Shown in pieces: positions 33,710 to 40,320 of a stretch of 47,364 nucleotides of DNA. This DNA comes from SZUA-521 sp041738285 (GTDB taxonomy: Bacteria; Pseudomonadota; Gammaproteobacteria; Pseudomonadales; Azotimanducaceae). The stretch's first letter is position 1. Each line of letters starts with the position of its first letter. Under the pieces are notes generated by a model. That model searched no databases and had not been told where the DNA came from. It was given only the letters and a program-made list of their open reading frames with translations. The stretch spans positions 1-47,364 of the forward strand of contig JBGSQB010000062.1 in assembly GCA_041738285.1 (NCBI GenBank), written 5' to 3'. The translations under genes were made by a program, and so were the position numbers.

Positions 33710-34942
33710 GTGAACACATACATCCTTTCAATTGGTCTGTTGTCTGGTGCGCTCCTGACGGGTTGCGATGACAGTCACACCCATTCCTCGACGCCGCACC
33801 ACGACGAGGCCGCCGAGTACGAGCGCGGCCCGCACGGTGGTCGCCTCCTCACGGATGGCGACATCGCGCTGGAACTGGCCACCTTCGAGACCGGCGTGGC
33901 CCCGGAGTTTCGGATCTGGGTGACCGACAGCGGCGCGCCGGTCAACCCCGGCAACGTAGAGGCCAGTGTGCAACTCACGCGCTTGGGCGATCACATCGAC
34001 GCGATTCGATTCACCCCCGAGGACGATTTCCTGCGAGGCGATAAGACCGTCTACGAACCCCACTCGTTCGCTGTGACGATCGAGGCGCAGATTGCCGGTA
34101 AACCCTACCGATGGACGTACGAGAATTTCGAAGGACGGACGCGGATCGATGCCAAGATCGCTGCGGCATTCGAACTGGGCACTGAAGTCGCAGGCCCCGC
34201 CGTGATCGAAGAAACCATCGACGTATACGGCCGTATTGCGCCTGACGCAGAGCGTGCGCGCACGATTGGTGCCCGCTTCGCGGGTGTCGTTGAAAAAGTG
34301 AACGTTCGGATTGGCGAATCGGTGGTCGCAGGCCAGACGCTCGCAACCGTCGAGAGCAACGACAGTCTCAAGTCGTATTCGATCAAGGCACCGACCGCTG
34401 GCGTGATCGTCGAACGAAACGCCAACCCCGGCGAACAGACCGAATCGCGCACGCTATTCACGCTCATGGACCCGAACAGCCTGTGGGTACAGCTGTCGAT
34501 CTTTCCCGCCGACCGAACCTGGGTGCACCCGGGGGCATCCGTGTTCATCGAGCCAACCCTCGGCGGCCCAAGTGCCCTCGGCACGATCGATCGGATCGAC
34601 GTCGTCGCAGCCGCCAACCAGAGCGTGCAGGCAAGGGTGATCCTCAAGAACCCGCCGGATGCGTTGCTGCCCGGAGTGAGCGTAAGGGCCAGGCTTGTCG
34701 TCGCTGAACATGCCGTGCCGCTGGCGGTGCGACGTACGGGACTACAGAGCTATCGCGACTTCACCGTCGTCTACGCACAAGTCGGCGACGAATACGAGGT
34801 GCGCATGCTCAATCTGGGTCGCCAGGCCGGTGAATGGGCAGAGGTGCTTGCGGGCTTAGAGCCCGGCACGCGCTATGTGACCGCCAACAGCTTTTTGGTC
34901 AAAGCCGACATCGAAAAGTCCGGCGCATCCCACGACCACTGA
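33710..34942 (+). CDS. czcB: CzcB-like periplasmic adaptor lipoprotein
   Basis: The 410-residue protein begins with a lipoprotein signal (lipobox LTGC, Cys19), followed at once by a His-rich cluster ('HTHSSTPHHDE') suited to metal binding. The remainder is a membrane-fusion adaptor: a barrel-sandwich (lipoyl-like) hairpin ('VNVRIGESVVAGQTLATVES' ... 'APTAGVIVERNANPGE'), beta-barrel and membrane-proximal domains. It links the CzcA pump to the CzcC channel. An extra N-terminal domain (about 35-140) before the hairpin is typical of CzcB. The start is GTG 33710; czcA follows 9 bases after its stop. Confidence 0.9.
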   Translation: MNTYILSIGLLSGALLTGCDDSHTHSSTPHHDEAAEYERGPHGGRLLTDGDIALELATFETGVAPEFRIWVTDSGAPVNPGNVEASVQLTRLGDHIDAIRFTPEDDFLRGDKTVYEPHSFAVTIEAQIAGKPYRWTYENFEGRTRIDAKIAAAFELGTEVAGPAVIEETIDVYGRIAPDAERARTIGARFAGVVEKVNVRIGESVVAGQTLATVESNDSLKSYSIKAPTAGVIVERNANPGEQTESRTLFTLMDPNSLWVQLSIFPADRTWVHPGASVFIEPTLGGPSALGTIDRIDVVAAANQSVQARVILKNPPDALLPGVSVRARLVVAEHAVPLAVRRTGLQSYRDFTVVYAQVGDEYEVRMLNLGRQAGEWAEVLAGLEPGTRYVTANSFLVKADIEKSGASHDH

Positions 34943-34951
34943 GAGACGAAC

Positions 34952-37900
34952 ATGCTTGATTTCATTCTCGAGCGGGCCCTCTCGCGCCGTGGCATGGTCA
35001 TGGTGCTGGTCCTGGCGCTCGTTGGCCTCGGGCTGTGGAGCTTCACGCGGTTGCCGATCGATGCCGTCCCCGACATCACCAACGTGCAGGTGCAGATCAA
35101 CAGCGCCGCGCCCGGGTACACGCCGCTCGAAGTGGAACAGCGCGTCACCTTTGCGATCGAGACCTCGATGGCAGGGTTGCCGCGACTGAGCTACACCCGC
35201 TCGGTTTCAAGGTATGGTCTGTCGCAGGTGACCGTCGTCTTCCAGGAAGGCACCGACATCTACTTTGCGCGCCAGTTGGTGGGTGAACGACTCAACGCCG
35301 CGCGCACGATGTTGCCTGATCGCGTGGATCCCGCAATGGGTCCCGTTACCACGGGCCTCGGCGAGATCTTCATGTTTACCGTGAACGCCGAACCCGACGC
35401 GCGCAATCCTGATGGATCTGTCATCACGCCAACGGATCTTCGATCTGTGCACGACTGGATCGTCCGCCCACAGCTGCTACGCGTACCTGGCGTTGTCGAA
35501 GTAAACCCTATCGGTGGGTTCAAGAAGGAAGTCCTCGTCGCCCCCGACCCCGGCAAACTGCTGGCGCATGAGCTCACGTTCGCGGACATCGTGCAGGCCG
35601 TCGAGCGCAACAACGACAATCGCGGTGCCGGCTTCATTGAACGCAACGGCGCGCAGTGGCTCATGCGGGTGCCAGGCCAGGCCAGCAGCATCGAGGACCT
35701 GAAACAGATCGTGGTACATGTGGACGACGGAATACCCATACGTTTGAAAGACGTTACCGAGGTGGGCATCGGCAAGGAGCTTCGCAGCGGCGCGGCAACC
35801 CAGGACGGCAGCGAAGTGGTGATGAGCACGGTGTTCATGTTGATCGGAGAGAACAGCCGGGAAGTTGCGAGCGCTGTGGCGGACAAGCTGCGGCAGATCG
35901 CTCCCAGCCTGCCGCCGGGCATCAGCGCCACTGCCGTATACGACCGCACGAACCTGGTGGATAAGACGCTGGCCACCGTGCGAACCAATCTGATCGAAGG
36001 CGCGCTACTCGTGATTGCGGTGTTGTTTTTGTTTCTCGGTAACATGCGCGCGGCATTGCTGACTGCCGCCGTCATACCCATCGCCATGCTGATGACGATC
36101 TCCGGCATGGTGCAAAGCAGGGTCAGCGCCAACCTCATGAGTCTCGGGGCGCTGGACTTCGGCCTGATCGTCGATGGTGCAGTGATCATCGTCGAGAACT
36201 GTCTGCGACGGCTGAGCGAAGCAGGACGTGCCGGTGTACAGCCACTGAAGGATCGCCTCGCAGTCGTGTTCGATGCCACCCGCGAAGTGATTCGACCGGC
36301 ATTGTTCGGCGTGTTCATCATCACCATCGTCTATGTGCCGATCTTTGCGCTGTCGGGGATCGAGGGCAAGATGTTCCACCCCATGGCGATCACTGTGGTG
36401 ATCGCGTTGCTCAGCGCCATGATCCTGTCGATCACCTTCGTTCCAGCCGCCATCGCGCTGCTGATACGCAGACCGGTCGCCGAGAAGGAGAACGTCGTCG
36501 TTCGCCAGGCAAGGCGCTTCTATGAGCCAGTACTCATTGCGGCGCTGCGATTCCGTTGGGCCGTCGTCGCGTCAGCGGTTGTTCTCGTCGCCGGAAGCGC
36601 GCTGCTTGCCACGCGACTCGGCACCGAGTTCATTCCGAATCTCGACGAGGGCGACATTGTCATGCACGCACTGCGAATCCCCGGCACAGGCCTTGAACAG
36701 GCGGTGACCATGCAGGAACAGCTCGAACTCGCGATTAAAGAGGTCCCCGAAGTCGAACGTGTGTTCACCAAGATCGGCACTGCTGAAGTCGCAACCGATC
36801 CGGTTCCACCGAGCGTCGCTGACAACTTCATCATCCTGAAGCCGCGCGAGGCATGGCCCGACCCTGGAAAACGGAAGACCGAGGTCGTCGCCGACCTCGA
36901 GGTAAGCGTCGCCCGGATCCCCGGCAATCGCTACGAATTCCTGCAACCGATCCAGATGCGATTCAACGAGTTGATCGCGGGCGTACGCGCGGAACTCGCG
37001 GTCAAGGTGTTCGGGGACGACTTCGACCAGCTGGTTGCCCTCAGTGCGGCACTCGAAACATCGATCGCTCGCATACCGGGTGCCGCCGATGTGTCCGTCG
37101 AGCAGGCAACCGGACTGCCAGTGCTGGTCATCGAACCCAAGCGCGAGGTCATGGCGATCTACGGCGTCAGCATCGCCGATCTGCAGGATCTGATCGCGAC
37201 AGCACTCGGCGGAACGGTCGCCGGTCAGTTCTACGAAGGCGATCGCCGCGCCGACATCGTGGTGCGATTGCCGGAAACGCTGCGTACCGACACCGATCGG
37301 CTGCTGCGGCTTCCAGTGCCATTGGCCGCTGGCGAATACCTGCCACTGGGGGAGTTGGTCGCGCTGCGAGTCGACACCGGCTACAACCAGGTAAATCGGG
37401 AGAATGGCAAGCGCCGCGTAGTTGTCAGCGCCAACGTGCGCGGGCGCGACCTCGGCTCGTTTGTCGCAGAGGTTCAGCGCGCGGTTGCATCTGAAGTCGA
37501 AGTCCCGCCCGGGTATTGGATCGAGTATGGCGGTACGTTCCAGCAGCTCGAATCCGCGAGTCAGCGATTGGCCGTGGTGGTGCCCGCAACGCTGGTGCTC
37601 ATCTTCGGTCTGTTGATCATGGCCCTCGGCTCCATCCGCGACGCCGGCGTCATCTTTTCGGGCGTGCCACTTGCGCTCACCGGCGGCGTGCTCGCCCTGC
37701 TCATGCGCGACATTCCGTTCTCGATTTCAGCAGCGGTGGGCTTCATTGCGCTGTCGGGTGTCGCCGTACTGAACGGCCTCGTCATGGTGGCGAAGATTCG
37801 CGATCTGCGCATCCACGGCAGTGCGCTCGACGATGCGTTGATGTCAGGTGCGCTGACGCGGCTGCGTCCGGTACTGATCACCGCGCTGGTTGCATCGCTC

Positions 37901-38074
37901 GGCTTCGTGCCCATGGCCTTGAACACGGGCATTGGAGCCGAAGTGCAGCGTCCGCTGGCGACCGTGGTCATCGGCGGGATCGTGTCATCGACCCTGTTGA
38001 CGCTGGTCGTGCTGCCCGCGCTGTACCGGCTGGTTCACGGGCGCAAGCGTGTTGTGGCGGTGGGTTCGACGTAG
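34952..38074 (+). CDS. czcA: CzcA-type heavy-metal efflux RND pump
   Basis: This 1,040-residue inner-membrane pump shows the RND pattern of twelve helices with two large periplasmic loops. The proton-relay motif 'DFGLIVDGAVIIVEN' places Asp402, Asp408 and Glu415 at exactly the positions of the Cupriavidus CzcA residues, the mark of the heavy-metal (HME) subfamily. CzcA drives Co, Zn or Cd out of the periplasm and cytoplasm using protons. It completes the czcCBA operon. The gene ends just before the boundary of the toxin locus, marked by a tRNA-like 19-mer 32 bases on. Metal specificity is not predicted. Confidence 0.95.
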   Translation: MLDFILERALSRRGMVMVLVLALVGLGLWSFTRLPIDAVPDITNVQVQINSAAPGYTPLEVEQRVTFAIETSMAGLPRLSYTRSVSRYGLSQVTVVFQEGTDIYFARQLVGERLNAARTMLPDRVDPAMGPVTTGLGEIFMFTVNAEPDARNPDGSVITPTDLRSVHDWIVRPQLLRVPGVVEVNPIGGFKKEVLVAPDPGKLLAHELTFADIVQAVERNNDNRGAGFIERNGAQWLMRVPGQASSIEDLKQIVVHVDDGIPIRLKDVTEVGIGKELRSGAATQDGSEVVMSTVFMLIGENSREVASAVADKLRQIAPSLPPGISATAVYDRTNLVDKTLATVRTNLIEGALLVIAVLFLFLGNMRAALLTAAVIPIAMLMTISGMVQSRVSANLMSLGALDFGLIVDGAVIIVENCLRRLSEAGRAGVQPLKDRLAVVFDATREVIRPALFGVFIITIVYVPIFALSGIEGKMFHPMAITVVIALLSAMILSITFVPAAIALLIRRPVAEKENVVVRQARRFYEPVLIAALRFRWAVVASAVVLVAGSALLATRLGTEFIPNLDEGDIVMHALRIPGTGLEQAVTMQEQLELAIKEVPEVERVFTKIGTAEVATDPVPPSVADNFIILKPREAWPDPGKRKTEVVADLEVSVARIPGNRYEFLQPIQMRFNELIAGVRAELAVKVFGDDFDQLVALSAALETSIARIPGAADVSVEQATGLPVLVIEPKREVMAIYGVSIADLQDLIATALGGTVAGQFYEGDRRADIVVRLPETLRTDTDRLLRLPVPLAAGEYLPLGELVALRVDTGYNQVNRENGKRRVVVSANVRGRDLGSFVAEVQRAVASEVEVPPGYWIEYGGTFQQLESASQRLAVVVPATLVLIFGLLIMALGSIRDAGVIFSGVPLALTGGVLALLMRDIPFSISAAVGFIALSGVAVLNGLVMVAKIRDLRIHGSALDDALMSGALTRLRPVLITALVASLGFVPMALNTGIGAEVQRPLATVVIGGIVSSTLLTLVVLPALYRLVHGRKRVVAVGST

Positions 38075-38395
38075 CCTGGGCGGGTGCGGCTACCCTAACT
38101 ACTGGTGGTGCCCAGGGTGGGACTGAGCACGCCGGCTAAGTTGTTGATTGAAAACGCTTTCGATTTATCGGAGTTGGCAGATACCCGCAATCGTACCCGC
38201 ACCATTCCTGCACTCGCCATCGACACACTTTCTGGGAACAGAGGCCACACCAGAGCAGGGCGTCGAGGCGGACGCGCAGCCAATGCGCGGCGGGCTCGGC
38301 TGATGCTGCAGAAGCGCGCAGACCACGTCGGCCGATTGGTCGCCGAAGTAAATTTGACCCCCTCGCTGTTGAGCGCTGGCTGACCTTTCGGTCAG
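38075..38395. other. Non-coding stretch between czcA and the toxin cassettes
   Basis: I see no gene in these 320 bases. They hold the tRNA-Leu-like 19-mer (38106-38124), a locally AT-rich run (about 38140-38175) and the left arm of a hairpin at the right end. Short open frames on both strands have no recognisable domain, no ribosome-binding site and a composition unlike neighbouring genes. The stretch probably consists of insertion and deletion scars. Confidence 0.5.
38106..38124 (-). other. 19-base copy of a tRNA-Leu 3' end (possible attachment-site scar)
   Basis: Read on the minus strand these bases are AGTCCCACCCTGGGCACCA: half a T-arm, the 3' acceptor strand CCTGGGC, the discriminator A and CCA, as in a tRNA-Leu. 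The rest of a tRNA does not follow, so this is not a gene. Integrases often use tRNA 3' ends and leave such a copy at one edge of an inserted element. No integrase is readable in the window. Confidence 0.5.
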
Positions 38396-38406
38396 TCAGC
38401 CAGCGC
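38373..38406. terminator. Strong hairpin at the end of the toxin cassette tract
   Basis: The arms GCGCTGGCTGAC and GTCAGCCAGCGC (12 perfect pairs) enclose a 10-base loop. An alternative fold pairs GACC with GGTC around TTTC. There is no clear U-run on either side, so it may be a weak terminator for minus-strand transcription of the toxin locus or simply an end of a lost mobile element. It overlaps the last codons of the immunity fragment. Confidence 0.4.
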
Positions 38407-38542
38407 CCGTTTCTGAGCGTTCAGCCTTCGGGCTCACGACGTCGATGGACCGGACCTCCTCGTCCTTGAATGACGTATGAACATGCAAGCCGTGCCTGTC
38501 TGCCCAGCGGGTGAGGCTGCAATCGAGCATTTGATACGTCAC
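38396..38542 (-). pseudogene. Fragment of a small immunity-like protein (third cassette)
   Basis: A 48-codon frame from GTG 38542 reads 'MTYQMLDCSLTRWADRHGLHV' then 'SFKDEEVRSIDVVSPK', which looks like the start of a small alpha/beta protein and then changes to low-complexity residues before a stop inside the hairpin. It stands directly downstream of the truncated toxin tip, where an immunity gene is expected. An overlapping frame immediately upstream ('YNGYLIRALGLEYHYRD') may be part of the same protein before a frameshift. I cannot name the family. It is probably a broken remnant. Confidence 0.4.
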
Positions 38543-38603
38543 GGTAGTGGTACTCCAGACCCAACGCTCGAATCAGGTATCCGTTGTAAGAGCTCGAATT
38601 GCG

Positions 38604-38895
38604 TCAGGGCCACCTCTGTTTTACTGCCTCTCGCGTAGTCGGCGTGATGCCGTCGACTCGCGTGTCGACAGTGTTCACACGCAGAGCTCGCCCATGTTTT
38701 GTCGCCGTTGTGTCGGGGTACGACGAACCCAGGCGCCCCCAGCCAGGGCCCGGCAAGTACTCCTCAGGAAAACGTCCTCCACGGTGAGTAAACGTCCAGC
38801 CCCTTGACTCCATCTCCGTTGCGACATCGGAGACATGCTGCCGAGTCGTCTTGCTTCCCAGCCTTCCGCTTGCTCCCCCTGCGGTTTCAGTCTAG
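38604..38895 (-). pseudogene. Orphan RHS toxin tip, third cassette (truncated)
   Basis: An open frame of about 96 codons without a start codon begins beside a TAG. Its first codons (GCA GGG GGA GCA AGC ... AGG CTG GGA) align, in the same frame, with the tip junction of the resident RHS gene (GCA AGG GGA ACA AGC AGG CTG GGC). The following residues, 'FPEEYLPGPGWGRLGSSYPD' and 'LRVNTVDTRVDGITPTTREA', resemble tips of other polymorphic toxins that end in a short nuclease-like domain (from memory, unnamed family). The frame stops at 'KQRWP' just after TTREA, where relatives continue, so it is truncated. Confidence 0.6.
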
Positions 38896-39000
38896 TTCTT
38901 TGTTTAGCTCAGTTATCAACTTCCGCATCCTATCAGCGGTGAACTCATCCGGCGCAGATCCAGCCCGAACGAATTCCTGCAATTGCCAACGCAGAGCCAT
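38887..39000 (-). pseudogene. Tail of an immunity-like protein between cassettes 2 and 3
   Basis: A 37-codon frame from ATG 39000 encodes a helical, well-formed segment ('MALRWQLQEFVRAG', 'ADRMRKLITELNKELD') and ends at a TGA directly before the third tip begins. The same frame is open for about 35 codons upstream of the ATG. Position (immediately before a tip junction) suggests the C-terminus of an immunity gene whose front was lost to a deletion after the HEAT-like gene. The family is not recognised. Confidence 0.35.
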
Positions 39001-39106
39001 TAGGATCTCGGTAGCGATCGACCCACTCCTGCCTCTCTCGCAAAACGACGCTAACGCACGAGAACGCCGCGCTCTTGCGCGTGCGGTACGCCGCCGGCCG
39101 GGCGCC

Positions 39107-39460
39107 TCAGCCGGTGCCGCTCAGGGCGGCCACAATGCGTTTCGCTTTCTCCAGCTCGTACGGCGCACCGGGTGTCTTGCTCTTTCCGAGGCGCTGCGCC
39201 AGTTCATTCAGGGCTGGTATCGCTTGCCTGATCTTAAATTCATCGATCAACGCGAGAGCATCAAATCGCGTTCCCTCATCAGCCGATAACGCCCATTCCG
39301 CTAGCACTCGGTTCGCCATCGCTTGCTCAGATGCATCGAACTTTCGATACAAGGCGTGCAACCGATCGAGCACGAGCTGCGAGTCTTTGCGATCAGACGC
39401 CTCGGCATCCGCATCGCGTCGATATGACGCCATTTCGTCCCTGAACTCTTCGTAAGTCAT
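39107..39460 (-). CDS. Small helical protein, probable immunity protein of cassette 2
   Basis: The 117-residue protein is all-helical with repeated hydrophobic/charged pattern ('LVLDRLHALYRKFDASEQAMANRVLAEW', 'FDALALIDEFKIRQAIPALNELAQRL', cited in part), resembling HEAT-like immunity proteins. Its ATG shares one base with the TAA stop of the orphan toxin tip upstream (TAATG), the tight coupling usual for toxin-immunity pairs. No signal peptide is present, so it would protect in the cytoplasm. The assignment is by position and fold style; no named family is claimed. Confidence 0.65.
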   Translation of the reverse strand: MTYEEFRDEMASYRRDADAEASDRKDSQLVLDRLHALYRKFDASEQAMANRVLAEWALSADEGTRFDALALIDEFKIRQAIPALNELAQRLGKSKTPGAPYELEKAKRIVAALSGTG

Positions 39461-39795
39461 TAGGGCACCACGCTGATGAACTGCGGCGGTATCGGGTACG
39501 GGAACTGCATTTCGTAGCCGCCACCAGGCAACCCGAATCTGCCGCTGACGCGAGTCAGTTCTGGAATTTCGTAACCCGCTTGACGCATTCCAGCGAGGTC
39601 GATTCGCACGAGCGCGTTCGGCACACCGCGATTCGCGGGCAAGGCAAGCTCAATCTGCGCTTGAAGTGGGCTCAGCGTCCCGCTACGCGTCGCGTACGTG
39701 CCTTGACGAAGACCGTTCTTTGAAATTGACGCTAGGTATTTCGAGAACGTGTAGTGGAAGGCCTCGGTGGCCTGCGCTGTTCCCCTTGCGGCAAC
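39460..39795 (-). pseudogene. Orphan RHS toxin tip, cassette 2 (ART-like), no start codon
   Basis: A frame of 111 codons runs from the tip-junction repeat to TAA 39460-39462. It starts 'VAARGTAQATEAFHYTFSKY' and continues through 'LASISKNGLRQGTYAT', 'SPLQAQIELALPANRGVPNA' and 'GRFGLPGGGYEMQFPYPIP', ending 'PPQFISVVP'. That pattern (YHYT, GL..G.YAT, LP.NRG.P, PGGG.E, IPP.FI) is common at the ends of RHS-type toxins and has an ADP-ribosyltransferase-like layout. There is no plausible start (only TTG 39642, deep inside). It therefore looks like a stored tip rather than a gene. Its first 17 bases equal the resident tip junction and are in the same frame. Confidence 0.75.
39778..39794 (-). repeat. 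17-base direct repeat at the start of the orphan tip (copy 2)
   Basis: On the minus strand the sequence TTGCCGCAAGGGGAACA lies directly after the TAG stop of the DUF7919-like gene and opens the orphan tip, read as (G)TT GCC GCA AGG GGA ACA. It is identical to 40672-40688 and in the same reading frame. Confidence 0.9.
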
Positions 39796-40316
39796 TAATC
39801 TTCAACTTTGATTACACCCTCCGCCGTCTTGACGAACCTGAAAGACTTGTTATTCCGATCCGGAACAAGAGTTGGGCTCCATTCAAGTCCAAGTCTTGAT
39901 AGCGCCGCAAAGTAGGCCTGCTCGGGCGGGCACGGGCTAGCTAAGGCCGCGCTAACAAATTCCGGCGGCGGCGAATAGTCGTGATCTACAACGTAGTGAT
40001 ATATCAAGTTGGGAGCCGCATAGACATGCCCGTCGCGGGAGACAACGCGGATTTCCGCCGATCCCAGCAATAGCTCTTCATCGCCGTGTCGGACTTCGTT
40101 TGCCTTTCGTGAGCGGCACAGTTCGCACTCATGCAGTCCTCTGGTCTGGCCAACAGAGATTCTGCAATACCGCCACAGACGCTCGACAAACTCGGGGTGG
40201 GCCGGTGAGGTGGGGAAGTCAACGCCTGCTGCCAGCCACCCGATGTTGCGCGCGCTGGCCTGGGAGTTTTCCGCAGCTCCGTAAATGTAGCCGGTCAAGT
40301 CAATGTAGTGCGTCAT
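39795..40316 (-). CDS. DUF7919-like protein, probable immunity partner of the resident RHS tip
   Basis: The 173-residue protein begins 'MTHYIDLTGYIYG', then 'NIGWLAAGVDFPT', 'FVERLWRYCRI', 'GLHECELCRS', and 'VYAAPNLIYHYVVDHDYSPPPEFVSA', which matches my memory of the DUF7919 family. The pair CELC might bind metal. ATG 40316 is 4 bases after the TAA of the RHS gene, so the two are co-translated. Proteins of this family often follow RHS toxins, so immunity to the resident tip is the best guess. The frame is open upstream only through the RHS gene. Confidence 0.72.
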   Translation of the reverse strand: MTHYIDLTGYIYGAAENSQASARNIGWLAAGVDFPTSPAHPEFVERLWRYCRISVGQTRGLHECELCRSRKANEVRHGDEELLLGSAEIRVVSRDGHVYAAPNLIYHYVVDHDYSPPPEFVSAALASPCPPEQAYFAALSRLGLEWSPTLVPDRNNKSFRFVKTAEGVIKVED

Positions 40317-40320
40317 TGCA

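Noticed and set aside
38106..38200. An intact tRNA-Leu gene
   Set aside because: Only the last 19 bases of the tRNA are present; no anticodon arm or D-arm follows on the minus strand.
38547..38807. An 86-codon plus-strand frame in the toxin cassette tract
   Set aside because: The minus strand in the same place carries an RHS-tip-like sequence with the expected junction; the plus frame has no domain and scrambled composition.
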